From Streptomyces ficellus (GTDB lineage: Bacteria; Actinomycetota; Actinomycetes; Streptomycetales; Streptomycetaceae), in NCBI RefSeq assembly GCF_009739905.1, contig NZ_CP034279.1:2480001-2544000 (forward strand): a stretch of 64,000 nt of DNA, read 5' to 3'. This document shows, one piece after another, positions 1-8,731 of this stretch; within the stretch, counting starts at the first letter, position 1; every line of letters begins with the position of its first letter. Below the pieces are notes generated by a model. That model was not told the origin of the DNA. It did no database searches and saw only the letters and a list, made by a program, of their open reading frames with translations. Made by a program: the position numbers and the translations under genes.

Positions 1-1371
1 AACCTGAACCTGGCGCACTGGATCCCGGACGAGTTCATGCGCCGGGTCAACGCCGACGCCGACTGGTCGCTGTTCTCGCCGGCCGACGTGCCGGAGCTGG
101 TCGACCTGTGGGGCGAGGAGTTCGACGCCGCGTACCGCGCCGCCGAGGCCAGGGGGCTGGCCCGCAGGACGATGCCGGCGCGCGAGCTGTACGGCCGGAT
201 GATGCGCACCCTGGCGCAGACCGGCAACGGCTGGATGACGTTCAAGGACGCCTCCAACCGCACGGCCAACCAGACCGCCGAGCCGGGCCACACGGTCCAC
301 TCCTCCAACCTGTGCACCGAGATCCTGGAGGTCACGGACGACGGGGAGACGGCCGTCTGCAACCTGGGCTCGGTCAACCTGGGCGCCTTCGTGTCCGGTG
401 ACTCGATCGACTGGGAGCGGCTGGACGAGACCGTCCGCACGGCGGTGACGTTCCTCGACCGGGTCGTCGACATCAACTTCTACCCGACCGAGCAGGCGGG
501 CCGCTCCAACGCCCGGTGGCGGCCGGTCGGCCTGGGCGCGATGGGCCTCCAGGACGTCTTCTTCCAGCTGAAGCTGCCGTTCGACTCCCCCGAGGCGCGG
601 GCCCTGTCCACGCGCATCGCCGAGCGGATCATGCTCGCCGCGTACGAGGCGTCCGCCGACCTCGCCGAGCGCAACGGCCCGGTGCCGGCCTGGGAGAAGA
701 CCCGTACCGCCCGCGGGGTGCTGCACCCGGACCACTACGACGTGGAGCTGAACTGGCCGGAGCGGTGGGACGCGCTGCGGAAGCGGATCGCCACCGTCGG
801 CATGCGCAACTCGCTGCTCCTCGCCATCGCGCCGACGGCGACCATCGCCTCGATCGCGGGCGTGTACGAGTGCATCGAGCCCCAGGTGTCCAACCTGTTC
901 AAGCGCGAGACGCTGTCGGGCGAGTTCCTCCAGGTCAACTCCTACCTGGTGGACGAGCTGAAGCGGCTCGGCGTGTGGGACGCGCAGACGCGCGAGGCGC
1001 TGCGCGAGGCCAGCGGCTCGGTGCAGGGCTTCACCTGGATCCCGGCCGAGGTGCGCGAGCTGTACCGCACGGCGTGGGAGATCCCGCAGCGCGGCCTGAT
1101 CGACATGGCGGCCGCCCGCACCCCGTTCCTGGACCAGTCACAGTCGCTGAACCTGTTCCTGGAGACGCCGACCATCGGCAAGCTGTCGTCGATGTACGCG
1201 TACGCCTGGAAGCAGGGCCTGAAGACGACGTACTACCTGCGCTCGCGCCCGGCGACCAGGATCGCCCGTGCCGCGGCCCGCGCGAGCGTCCCCGTACCCG
1301 CGCAGGCGACACCGGAGGACGCGGTCGCCTGCTCCCTGGAAAACCCCGAGTCCTGCGAGGCCTGCCAGTAA
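1..1371 (+). CDS. nrdA: Ribonucleoside-diphosphate reductase, class Ia large subunit (5' partial)
   Basis: Catalytic subunit that reduces ribonucleoside diphosphates to deoxyribonucleotides in the cytosol. The reading frame is open from base 1, so the N-terminus, including any ATP-cone, lies outside the window. Seen: the active-site loop SSNLCTEIL with the thiyl-radical cysteine near fragment residue 105 and its Asn/Glu partners; the PTATIASIAG substrate loop; the paired radical-transfer tyrosines in KTTYYLRSRP; and a C-terminal CEAC redox pair that shuttles electrons from thioredoxin. The stop codon TAA shares a base with the nrdB ATG (TAATG), so the two are translationally coupled. In Streptomyces this operon is known to start upstream with nrdS and to be controlled by NrdR and cobalamin; that region is not visible here. 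Confidence 0.97.
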   Translation, partial: NLNLAHWIPDEFMRRVNADADWSLFSPADVPELVDLWGEEFDAAYRAAEARGLARRTMPARELYGRMMRTLAQTGNGWMTFKDASNRTANQTAEPGHTVHSSNLCTEILEVTDDGETAVCNLGSVNLGAFVSGDSIDWERLDETVRTAVTFLDRVVDINFYPTEQAGRSNARWRPVGLGAMGLQDVFFQLKLPFDSPEARALSTRIAERIMLAAYEASADLAERNGPVPAWEKTRTARGVLHPDHYDVELNWPERWDALRKRIATVGMRNSLLLAIAPTATIASIAGVYECIEPQVSNLFKRETLSGEFLQVNSYLVDELKRLGVWDAQTREALREASGSVQGFTWIPAEVRELYRTAWEIPQRGLIDMAAARTPFLDQSQSLNLFLETPTIGKLSSMYAYAWKQGLKTTYYLRSRPATRIARAAARASVPVPAQATPEDAVACSLENPESCEACQ

Positions 1372-2390
1372 TGACCATTCCGAACAACGAGAAGAACCTG
1401 CTCGACCCGGGCTTCGAACTGACCCTGCGCCCGATGCGCTACCCGGACTTCTACGAGCGCTACCGGGACGCCATCAAGAACACCTGGACGGTGGAGGAGG
1501 TCGACCTCCACTCCGACGTCGCCGACCTCGCCAAGCTCACCCCCGGCGAGCAGCACCTGATCGGCCGGCTGGTGGCGTTCTTCGCGACCGGCGACTCGAT
1601 CGTCGCGAACAACCTGGTGCTGACGCTCTACAAGCACATCAACTCCCCCGAGGCGCGGCTGTACCTGTCGCGGCAGCTGTTCGAGGAGGCCGTGCACGTC
1701 CAGTTCTACCTGACGCTGCTCGACACCTACCTGCCCGACCCGGAGGACCGCGCGGCGGCCTTCGCGGCCGTGGAGAACATCCCGTCGATCCGCGAGAAGG
1801 CGCAGTTCTGCTTCCGCTGGATGGACTCGGTGGAGAAGATCGACCGGCTGGAGACGAAGGCCGACCGCCGCCGGTTCCTGCTGAACCTGATCTGCTTCGC
1901 CGCGTGCATCGAGGGCCTGTTCTTCTACGGCGCGTTCGCCTACGTGTACTGGTTCCGCTCGCGCGGCCTGCTGCACGGTCTGGCGACCGGCACCAACTGG
2001 GTGTTCCGCGACGAGACCATGCACATGAACTTCGCGTTCGAGGTCGTCGACACCGTCCGCAAGGAGGAGCCGGAGCTCTTCGACGACGAGCTGCGGCAGC
2101 AGGTCACCGACATGCTGAAGGAGGCCGTCGAGGCGGAGCTGCAGTTCGGCCGCGACCTGTGCGGTGACGGCCTGCCGGGCATGAACACCGAGTCGATGCG
2201 CCAGTACCTGGAGTGCGTGGCCGACCAGCGCCTGACGCGCCTGGGCTTCGCCCCGGTGTACGGCTCGGAGAACCCGTTCTCGTTCATGGAGCTCCAGGGC
2301 GTCCAGGAGCTGACGAACTTCTTCGAGCGCCGCCCGTCCGCCTACCAGGTGGCCGTGGAAGGTTCCGTCGACCTCGACGAGGACTTCTGA
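1371..2390 (+). CDS. nrdB: Ribonucleoside-diphosphate reductase, class Ia small (radical) subunit
   Basis: Partner of NrdA; houses the di-iron centre and stable tyrosyl radical. 339 residues. The ferritin-like iron ligands can all be placed: Asp75, Glu106 and His109 (in FEEAVHVQFY), Glu181 (in ACIEGLFFYG), Glu215 and His218 (in RDETMHMNF). The radical tyrosine is Tyr113, four residues after His109 as in the E. coli enzyme, so this is a tyrosyl-radical class Ia protein and not a Phe-type class Ic. The ATG at 1371 overlaps the nrdA stop by one base, which fixes the start and implies coupled synthesis of the two subunits. Confidence 0.97.
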   Translation: MTIPNNEKNLLDPGFELTLRPMRYPDFYERYRDAIKNTWTVEEVDLHSDVADLAKLTPGEQHLIGRLVAFFATGDSIVANNLVLTLYKHINSPEARLYLSRQLFEEAVHVQFYLTLLDTYLPDPEDRAAAFAAVENIPSIREKAQFCFRWMDSVEKIDRLETKADRRRFLLNLICFAACIEGLFFYGAFAYVYWFRSRGLLHGLATGTNWVFRDETMHMNFAFEVVDTVRKEEPELFDDELRQQVTDMLKEAVEAELQFGRDLCGDGLPGMNTESMRQYLECVADQRLTRLGFAPVYGSENPFSFMELQGVQELTNFFERRPSAYQVAVEGSVDLDEDF

Positions 2391-2785
2391 CGGGCCTCGG
2401 CGCCACCCGGCTCGCCGCCGCCGGGGCGGCCGTGCTGACCGTCGCCGCGGGCCTGGGTGCCAGGTCCGCGGCGACGGGCGTCCCCGGGTACGCCGGTGAC
2501 GTGCTGTACACCGTGCTGGTCGCCGCCCTGGTGGTGCTGGCCGCGCCCCGGCTGCGGCCGGTGGCGGCGGCCGTCACCGCCTTCGGGCTGTCGTGCGCGG
2601 TGGAGCTGTTCCAGCTGACGGGCGTTCCGGCCGCGCTGGCCGCGCACAGCCGGATCGCGCCGCTGGTCCTCGGGACGTCGTTCCACGCCCCGGACCTGCT
2701 GTGGTACGCGGTCGGCGCGGCGGCCGGCTGGGCGGTGCACGCCGCCGCCCGCCGCGCGGCCCGGCGGTCAGATGCCGCAGCTTGA
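2387..2785 (+). CDS. DUF2809 family small integral membrane protein
   Basis: Function unknown. The translation shows four hydrophobic segments and the pattern typical of DUF2809 proteins: GYAGDVLYTVLV after the first helix, SCAVELFQL in the third, and a TSFHAPDLLWYAVG segment near the end. No ATG is available. A CTG at 2387 overlaps the nrdB stop (CTGA) with a GAGGA just upstream and keeps the first helix whole; a GTG at 2432 is the first conventional start but would cut that helix short. The start is therefore uncertain. The 3' end overlaps the convergent M15 peptidase gene by 18 bases. It could be cotranscribed with nrdAB, but nothing links it to nucleotide metabolism. Confidence 0.7.
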   Translation: MTGLGATRLAAAGAAVLTVAAGLGARSAATGVPGYAGDVLYTVLVAALVVLAAPRLRPVAAAVTAFGLSCAVELFQLTGVPAALAAHSRIAPLVLGTSFHAPDLLWYAVGAAAGWAVHAAARRAARRSDAAA

Positions 2786-3505
2786 GGCGGACCAGAAGCG
2801 GCTCGCCCGGTGGTCGAGGTGGGTGTGGTCGCCGTGCCCGGGGTAGCCCGGGCCGAGGATGCCGTTGAAGCCGTGGTTGCGGGCCTGCTGGGCGAGCCGG
2901 CACAGGGAGTGCGGTCCGGCTCCCAGGTCGGCGGCGTCCCCGTACAGGTGACGGCTGCCGGACGCCCCGCCGACGGCGTCGTTGCAGGCGTGCGAGCGGA
3001 ACCCGCTGGTGACGGTGATCGGCTGGTCACCGAGGGCGTGCCGCAGGGCCTCCAGCTTCCACATGGTGCGCAGCGCGTGGGACTTCGCGGTCGCGGCGCT
3101 GACGGCTCCGCCCGCCCAGGTGCTGTTGCAGTCGTTCAGCTCGGCGTAGGAGAAGTGGACCGGCGTGCAGTCGTCGTCCTGGAGGGCGTAGAGCTTGCTG
3201 AAGGTGGCGGGGCCGGCGACACCGTCCGCGCCCAGCCCGTACGCGGTCTGGAAGCGCTTGACCGCAGCGGTGGTCGCCGGGCCGTACTGGCCGTCGACGG
3301 CGAGGACGCCGCCGGTTCCGGGGTAGCCGGCGACCCGGATCTGGAGCTGGGTGACGTCGGCGCCGGATGCGCCCTGGGTGAGAGTGCGTGACCAGGTGTA
3401 GCAGCCGTCGGCGTGGGCGGTGCCGGCGGTGGCGACCACCCCCGCCACCGCTGTAGACGCGAGCATGACAAGCGAGAGCAGGAGTCGTGCGAACCGTCCC
3501 GGCAT
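2768..3505 (-). CDS. Secreted peptidoglycan-binding M15A (VanY/D-Ala-D-Ala-type) peptidase
   Basis: Likely extracytoplasmic cell-wall peptidase, 245 residues. A cleavable signal peptide runs to about residue 32 (basic MPGRFARLLL, hydrophobic core, cleavage after AHA). It is followed by a peptidoglycan-binding type 1 domain (repeat containing LAVDGQYGPATTAAVKRFQ, residues about 45-105) and an M15A domain with the zinc signature SRHLYGDAADLG and a downstream HTHLD. Cysteines in the mature part are probably disulfide-bonded. An SD-like GGAGG lies four bases before the ATG. Known M15A enzymes with this layout in Streptomyces cleave D-Ala-D-Ala or D-Ala peptide bonds; the exact bond here is inferred. 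Confidence 0.9.
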   Translation of the reverse strand: MPGRFARLLLSLVMLASTAVAGVVATAGTAHADGCYTWSRTLTQGASGADVTQLQIRVAGYPGTGGVLAVDGQYGPATTAAVKRFQTAYGLGADGVAGPATFSKLYALQDDDCTPVHFSYAELNDCNSTWAGGAVSAATAKSHALRTMWKLEALRHALGDQPITVTSGFRSHACNDAVGGASGSRHLYGDAADLGAGPHSLCRLAQQARNHGFNGILGPGYPGHGDHTHLDHRASRFWSASSCGI

Positions 3506-3616
3506 CGGGCCTCCATCCGGTGGGCGACTGCGTCGTCCGAGCCTGGCCGGAGCCGTCCACGCGCGTCAACAGGGCGGCCGGAGACGTCATTCGTCCGCCC
3601 AATGACGGCAACGCGA

Positions 3617-3648
3617 AAGCCCCGTCCCGGTCACCGGAACGGGGCCTT
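3617..3648 (-). terminator. Hairpin terminator downstream of def
   Basis: A near-perfect inverted repeat with AAGGCCCC and GGGGCTTT ends and a short loop, starting about 15 bases after the def stop codon on the minus strand. Too GC-rich to need a long U tract, as is usual in Streptomyces. It also separates def from the divergent-looking region upstream of the M15 peptidase. Confidence 0.65.
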
Positions 3649-3662
3649 CACCGGCTCGTGGC

Positions 3663-4295
3663 TCAGTCGTTCGGCACGACCGGGTAGCGCGGCGTGCCCT
3701 CGGCCATCTGCTTCAGCGCGTCCTTGCGCTCCCGCTTCGACAGCCGGTCGATGTACAGGTACCCGTACAGGTGGTCCGTCTCGTGCTGGAGGCAGCGGGC
3801 GAAGTACCCGGTGCCGCGCACCTTGATCGGGTTGCCCTGGACGTCCTGGCCGCGCACCACCGCGTAGTCGGGGCGGGCCAGCGAGGCGTAGGCCGTCGGC
3901 ACGGACAAGCAGCCCTCGTTGGAGTCGTCCAGGACGCGGCGGTCCGCCGGCAGGTCCTCCAGCACCGGGTTGCAGACCACGCCCACGTGCCGCACGCCCT
4001 CGTCGTCGGGGCAGTCGTAGACGAAGACCTTCAGGTCCACGCCGATCTGATTGGCCGCCAGGCCCACGCCCTCCGCCGTCCGCTGGCTGGCGAACATGTC
4101 GTCGACGAGCCGCGCCAGCTCGTCGTCGAACGCGGTGACGTCCTTGCACTCCTTGTGCAGCACCGGGTTGCCGACCACCGTGATCGGACGGGAGGTACCG
4201 CGCTCGCGGTACGCGCGCTCGCGCTCCTCGCAGTCCTCCGTGTCGACGACGAACCCCTCGTCGTCGACCTGCTGAGCCGTCTCCTGCTGCGCCAT
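3663..4295 (-). CDS. def: Peptide deformylase
   Basis: Removes the N-formyl group from nascent proteins in the cytosol. All three catalytic motifs are present: [11 protein letters not shown] (residues about 75-85), EGCLS with metal-ligand Cys129, and QHETDH (170-175) supplying the two His ligands and catalytic Glu. 210 residues from the ATG at 4295. An in-frame upstream ATG at 4352 exists, but it would add 19 unconserved residues and the MAQQ start looks more natural. The N-terminus is longer than E. coli Def by about 35 acidic residues, common in actinomycete deformylases. Streptomycetes often have more than one def, so this need not be the only copy. Confidence 0.95.
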   Translation of the reverse strand: MAQQETAQQVDDEGFVVDTEDCEERERAYRERGTSRPITVVGNPVLHKECKDVTAFDDELARLVDDMFASQRTAEGVGLAANQIGVDLKVFVYDCPDDEGVRHVGVVCNPVLEDLPADRRVLDDSNEGCLSVPTAYASLARPDYAVVRGQDVQGNPIKVRGTGYFARCLQHETDHLYGYLYIDRLSKRERKDALKQMAEGTPRYPVVPND

Positions 4296-4382
4296 GTCCG
4301 CTTCTGCGCCTTCCCTGGGTACCGATGCCGGCGCGGTGCCCTTCCAGCACACGCCCTGTGCCCTACAGCCTACGGGCAGGAG

Positions 4383-5363
4383 TCAGCAGACTTCCTCGAG
4401 ATCCCGCCACTCCCGGCTGTCGGGACTGTCCGCCACCCAGCCGTCCAGCAGACCGCGCACCAGACCGGCGGGCGCGGCGATCCCGCACTCCCGCTCCGGC
4501 ACCCACAGCTCGCCCGGCGAGCGGTGGCCCAGCGGCCCGGGGTGCCCCGGCTCGCTGTGGTCGTGCGGGTCCAGGTGCTCGCCCTCGCCCTCGGCGCTCG
4601 GCATCCGCGACTCCGAGCACGCCCGGCACAGCAGCCGCACCGACGACGACCAGTCCTCGGCGGCGAACCCGGCGTCGGCCGCCAGCCGTTCCAGCGCGTC
4701 CCGGTCGGCCTCGGTGGCCGCCTCCAGCAGCACCACCCAGGTCGGCACCGGTGACGGCGCCCACAGCTCGATCTCGTCGAACACCGGGAAGCTGTGCCCG
4801 GCCGACGTCGTCCGCTCGCCGTTGGGCACCCCGTCGTGCAGCACGACCTCGCCCCAGCGGCGCCCCGAGGAGGGCAGCGGGATGGAGAGCACCTCGATCC
4901 GGGCCGGGTCCAGCCTGCGGCCCCACACCACCTCGGCCTCGCCCTCCGGCGACAGCCGTACGGCGGCGCTGCCCAGCTCCATCCCGGTCGGCTCCCCGCC
5001 GGCCGCGGCCGCCCCGGGCACCTTCAGCCCGTACGCCTGCCAGGCCCGGCGGGCCAGCGGCCAGTCCTGGAGCGCCGTGGCGGCGATCCCGACGTTCCAC
5101 CAGTCGGGGGCGCCGGTCTCCTTGTCGAGCAGCGCGACGGCCCGCAGCCCCGCGGTGCGCGCCTGCTCCCAGTCGTGCCGGAACTTGTGCAGGAGCGCCA
5201 GATTGAACCAGGACTCCGAGAGCCAGGGCTCCAGGTCCGCCGCACGCGTCAGCAACGCGCCCGCGTCCTCGTACCGCCCGTCCCCGATCAGCGTGAACGC
5301 GCGGTCGGTGGCCTGCCGCCACGAGGCGGAGGGCCGATGCCGTACCTTCCCGAAGATCCTCAC
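4383..5363 (-). CDS. Tetratricopeptide-repeat protein of unknown function
   Basis: 326 residues, no signal peptide or membrane span. Residues about 10-120 contain two to three TPR-like helical repeats (for example SWFNLALLHKFRHDWEQA). The remainder is a conserved actinomycete domain with several cysteines (LCRACSES and a final EVC) and a His/Gly-rich stretch, which might bind metal. GTG at 5363 was chosen because related proteins begin VRIFGK and the residues upstream of it are not conserved-looking. An ATG at 5465, three bases after the HD gene stop, is the alternative and would add 34 residues. It follows the two HD-domain genes in the same direction, so it may be the tail of that operon. 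Confidence 0.8.
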   Translation of the reverse strand: MRIFGKVRHRPSASWRQATDRAFTLIGDGRYEDAGALLTRAADLEPWLSESWFNLALLHKFRHDWEQARTAGLRAVALLDKETGAPDWWNVGIAATALQDWPLARRAWQAYGLKVPGAAAAGGEPTGMELGSAAVRLSPEGEAEVVWGRRLDPARIEVLSIPLPSSGRRWGEVVLHDGVPNGERTTSAGHSFPVFDEIELWAPSPVPTWVVLLEAATEADRDALERLAADAGFAAEDWSSSVRLLCRACSESRMPSAEGEGEHLDPHDHSEPGHPGPLGHRSPGELWVPERECGIAAPAGLVRGLLDGWVADSPDSREWRDLEEVC

Positions 5364-5468
5364 GATTCCCGCCTGCCGGTCTGCCGGTCGCTGAAGGTCT
5401 CTGCCCCCGGACACCCTCTTGTTCGCATCCAACCATGCCGGGTCGCACGCCCGCTCATTACCCATGGG

Positions 5469-6818
5469 TTACCCAGGCGCCACCCCTGTGACGCCGCCCC
5501 GGGCGAGGACTCTGGCGAGCGCCTCCACCACGTTCGGGTGATAGTCCCGCGCGGTGTCCTGCCGGAGCCGCTCCAGGGCGTACAGCGCCCCGTCCGCGTG
5601 ACCCGCGCCTTCCCTGGAGAACTCGTCGTACGCGTTCACGGCCCGGACGATCCGCGCGGGCAGCGGCTGCTCCCGGTACGGGTCGGCCTGCCGCTCCACG
5701 ACGACCGCGACGGCCGCCGGGGCACCGGTCTGCCGGACGACGGCGCCGCCGAGCAGCGCGATACGGCGCTGCTCGCCGGGTGGCAGGCGTGCGGTGGCGC
5801 CGGCCGGTACCGGGTCCACCAGGGACAGCTGTCCGATGTCATGCATCAGTGCGGCGTACTCCAGAACGGTCAGGTCGGGTCCCGACAACCCCAGCTCGCG
5901 TCCGACCACGTGACTGAGCGCCGCCACCCGGTGGGCGTGTCCGGGGGGCGTGTACCCGGCGATCTCGGTGGCACGCGCCAGGGACGAGACGGTCTGGCGG
6001 TTGGTGTCGCGGACGCCGGCGAAGCGGCGGAAGGACAGCTGGGTCAGCAGCAGCGGTACGCAGACCACGGGCAGCGCCCACAGCCCAGCGACGGCCACCG
6101 CCAGGGCCATCACGGCACCGGTGGCGCACACCGCGGAGCCGATGCCGAGCAGGGCGCGCAGTTCGTCGCGCAGGAGCGGGCCGTACGGGTGGCCGGTGCG
6201 GGCGCGCACGAGCAGGGCGGTCAGAACCGCGTCGCACAGGGCGGTCAGCACCAGGAGCAGCAGCAGGAACAGCGCGTAGGCGGGCCCGCGCCCCACGGCC
6301 CCGATCAGGGCGCCCGAGTTGTACAGGGGCTGGAAGCAGAGGGCCGCGAAGCCGGCCGTGAGCACCCGGCGGGTCACCTGCGCGGACGCGGGCCCCCGCC
6401 CCCGGGCCACCTGCGGTACGGCTCCGACGAGGGCGGCCGCGACGACGACGGCGACGGTCTGGGCGACGCCGTGGGTGGTCGGCGTCCCGGCGGACTCCCC
6501 GAGCAGGGCGTACGCCAGCGCTCCGGCCGCCGCGAGGGGCGCGGGCTCCCGCACCCCCGGCTCCGTCCGGGTGTCCCGGCGGACCAGTTCGCCCACTGTG
6601 ACGAGGACCCCGAAGGCCAGGGCGGTGCCCGGCTCGGCGACGCCGTGCCACAGGGTCCAGCCGAGGCCGGCCACCGCCGCGGCACCGGCGGTGAGGTGCG
6701 GCAGCATCCATGCCGCGAACGCCGGGAACGGCTGCCCGGCAGGGGTGCGGGCGCGCGTCCGGATCCGGGTGCGGGTTCGGGAGGGGCGGCCGGGCGCCGG
6801 CCGGTGCTCCGCGCTCAC
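5469..6818 (-). CDS. Membrane-bound HD-domain protein with degenerate HD-GYP signature
   Basis: 449 residues with about eight to nine hydrophobic segments in the first 300 residues, then a cytosolic HD domain. The His of the first helix (GHAHRVAALS) and the HD pair (ALMHDIGQLS) are present, but the second half lacks the HHE and DGxGYP elements of the neighbouring protein; the equivalent stretch reads VVERQADPYR. It is probably not a normal cyclic-di-GMP phosphodiesterase and may be a regulator or bind a different ligand. The GTG at 6818 overlaps the stop of the upstream HD-GYP gene (GTGA), implying stoichiometric coupled expression with it. Confidence 0.85.
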   Translation of the reverse strand: MSAEHRPAPGRPSRTRTRIRTRARTPAGQPFPAFAAWMLPHLTAGAAAVAGLGWTLWHGVAEPGTALAFGVLVTVGELVRRDTRTEPGVREPAPLAAAGALAYALLGESAGTPTTHGVAQTVAVVVAAALVGAVPQVARGRGPASAQVTRRVLTAGFAALCFQPLYNSGALIGAVGRGPAYALFLLLLLVLTALCDAVLTALLVRARTGHPYGPLLRDELRALLGIGSAVCATGAVMALAVAVAGLWALPVVCVPLLLTQLSFRRFAGVRDTNRQTVSSLARATEIAGYTPPGHAHRVAALSHVVGRELGLSGPDLTVLEYAALMHDIGQLSLVDPVPAGATARLPPGEQRRIALLGGAVVRQTGAPAAVAVVVERQADPYREQPLPARIVRAVNAYDEFSREGAGHADGALYALERLRQDTARDYHPNVVEALARVLARGGVTGVAPG

Positions 6819-8200
6819 CGGGCGCCGCCCCACACCTGGCCGGGGGCCGGGCGCCGCCCCGCCGGGAGGTCGCGGCGGCCCCGCGGGGCGTCGCCCGCCC
6901 GCGCCGGTTCGTCGGCCGTGACCGCCGTCTGCCAGCCGTACCGGTCGAGCGCGCGCACCAGCGCCCGGACCATCCGCGGGTCGAACTGCCGCCCCGCACA
7001 CCGCTCCAGCTCCGCCACGGCCACCGGCACCGGCCTCGCCCTGCGGTACGAGCGGGTCGACGTCATGGCGTCGAACGCGTCCGCGACGGCGACCACGCGC
7101 GCCGTCTCCGGGATCCGGTCACCGCTCAGCCCGTACGGGTAGCCGCTGCCGTCCATCCGCTCGTGGTGGTGCAGGATCGCCGCGCGCGCCTCGCCGAGGA
7201 AGCCGATGCCGCGCACGATCTCGTGCCCGTACTCCGGGTGCAGCTCGATCACCCGCCGCTCCTCGCGGGTCAGCGGCCCGTCCTTGCGCAGGACCCGCGT
7301 CGGGACGCCGAGCTTGCCGACGTCGTGGAGGATGCCGGCGAAGCGGATGACGTCCAGCCGGGACTCGTCCATGCCGAGCTCGCGGGCGATGAGCACCGAG
7401 GCCCGGCCGACCCGCTCGCTGTGCCCCCGGGTGTAGGCGTCCTTGATGTCGACGGCCTGGACCAGCGCCCGGACGGTGGCCTGGTGCGCGGCGCGCTCCC
7501 GGTGGTACTGGGCGTACATCCAGCAGGAGATGTACATCGGCAGCAGTACGAAGAGCGCCGCCGGCCAGCCGTACGGGCTGCGCCACAGCACCGCCATCAT
7601 CAGCCCGGCGAGCCCGTGGACGAGGTGCGGGGCGAGCGACCGGGGCAGCAGGCCGCGCCAGGCGGTGCGGGCCGGGACGGGTTCGGCCGCCGCGAGGATG
7701 CCGCCGTCCAGGGCGGTGACCACCAGGCAGAAGACCAGCGCGGCGGCCCCGCCGGGGAGCAGGACGTCAGGGAAGTCGGACGCGGCCACCGCGGCGGGGC
7801 CGTGCAGGAGCGCGGCGGTGTGGGCGGCGGCCCACGCGGCGAGTCCGAGCTGCGCGGCACGCCAGATCCGGCGCGGCGGGGCGGGGCGCTGTTCGACGTG
7901 GGAGACCAGCGCGCCGGGGACGGCGACGAGGGCGGCCGCGGCGGGAGGCAGCAGCAGGGCGGCGGCGAGCAGGACGGGAAGGAACGATCCGGCACCCACC
8001 GGGACGGAGCCCGGGCCGAGCGCTCTGGTGAGGAAGGGGCAGCGGGCGGGCCACTCGCTCACGGCGTACAGGGCGGCGAGGAGTGCGAGGGAGGACCAGG
8101 GGGTGGTGGCGCTGGGGGCGAGCGCCGGCAGTGCGCACGCGACGGCGCCCACCACGGCTCCCGCGATGAGCGCGCGCGCCGCCACCGGAATCCCCACCAC
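6815..8200 (-). CDS. Membrane-bound HD-GYP domain protein (putative cyclic-di-GMP phosphodiesterase)
   Basis: 461 residues. A polytopic N-terminal half (about eight membrane segments, residues 5-250) is followed by a complete HD-GYP domain: TRGHSERVGR, ILHDVGKLGVP, HPEYGHEIVRG, HHHERMDGSGYPYG and VADAFDAMTS. HD-GYP enzymes hydrolyse c-di-GMP (or hybrid cyclic dinucleotides) using a di- or tri-iron/metal centre whose His/Asp ligands are all present here. The C-terminal 45 residues are Arg/Ala/Gly-rich and unstructured. GTG start at 8200 with GGGAGA as SD. First gene of the pair; c-di-GMP controls development in Streptomyces through BldD, so a developmental role is plausible but not shown. Confidence 0.92.
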   Translation of the reverse strand: MVGIPVAARALIAGAVVGAVACALPALAPSATTPWSSLALLAALYAVSEWPARCPFLTRALGPGSVPVGAGSFLPVLLAAALLLPPAAAALVAVPGALVSHVEQRPAPPRRIWRAAQLGLAAWAAAHTAALLHGPAAVAASDFPDVLLPGGAAALVFCLVVTALDGGILAAAEPVPARTAWRGLLPRSLAPHLVHGLAGLMMAVLWRSPYGWPAALFVLLPMYISCWMYAQYHRERAAHQATVRALVQAVDIKDAYTRGHSERVGRASVLIARELGMDESRLDVIRFAGILHDVGKLGVPTRVLRKDGPLTREERRVIELHPEYGHEIVRGIGFLGEARAAILHHHERMDGSGYPYGLSGDRIPETARVVAVADAFDAMTSTRSYRRARPVPVAVAELERCAGRQFDPRMVRALVRALDRYGWQTAVTADEPARAGDAPRGRRDLPAGRRPAPGQVWGGAR

Positions 8201-8416
8201 CGTCTCCCGCCGCCTCGTCGGCCTCTCGTCGGCTTTCGTCGACCAAGTGGATCGTCAGGCTAACGAGTTGGCTCCGGTGCGGCGGCGGGACGAAACCGAT
8301 TAGCACCTTCGGGTGATGGGGGGCATGGGGTCCGGAAAACGGGGCCCGGTGCCACCGCCCCGGCTCCCGGGGGGCCGTGTCCGGCGCACGGGAGGGGCCG
8401 GCGCGGGAGGGGTGGG

Positions 8417-8731
8417 TCAGGCGTCGGCGACGGGGGTCGTCCCGGACGCGGTGACGTCGTGGTCCGGCACGGTCTCGCCCGCCCGGATCAGCTCGATGCG
8501 GCCCATGACCTTGGCGCGCAGGTCGGACGGGACGTCGTCATGACCGCAGCACCGCTTGACCAGCTTCTTCACGGCCTGCTCCAGCCCGTACTTCTCCAGG
8601 CACGGGGAGCACTCCTCGAAGTGCACCTCGAACTTGGTGCAGTCGCTGTCGGGCATCTCGCGGTCGAGGAACTCGTAGAGGTGGTCCAGGACCTCCGAGC
8701 AGTCCGTCTCGTGCGGCTCTCCGCAGCTCAT
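8417..8731 (-). CDS. rsrA: Zinc-binding redox-sensitive anti-sigma factor RsrA
   Basis: Binds and inhibits SigR under reducing conditions; disulfide stress expels zinc and releases the sigma factor. 104 residues of the ZAS family. The zinc site matches the S. coelicolor protein residue for residue: Cys11, His37, Cys41 and Cys44 (H-x3-C-x2-C), with additional Cys3, Cys31, Cys61 and Cys62. The ATG at 8731 overlaps the sigR stop as ATGA, so sigma and anti-sigma are translationally coupled, as in known systems. Expressed from the sigR promoters. Confidence 0.97.
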   Translation of the reverse strand: MSCGEPHETDCSEVLDHLYEFLDREMPDSDCTKFEVHFEECSPCLEKYGLEQAVKKLVKRCCGHDDVPSDLRAKVMGRIELIRAGETVPDHDVTASGTTPVADA

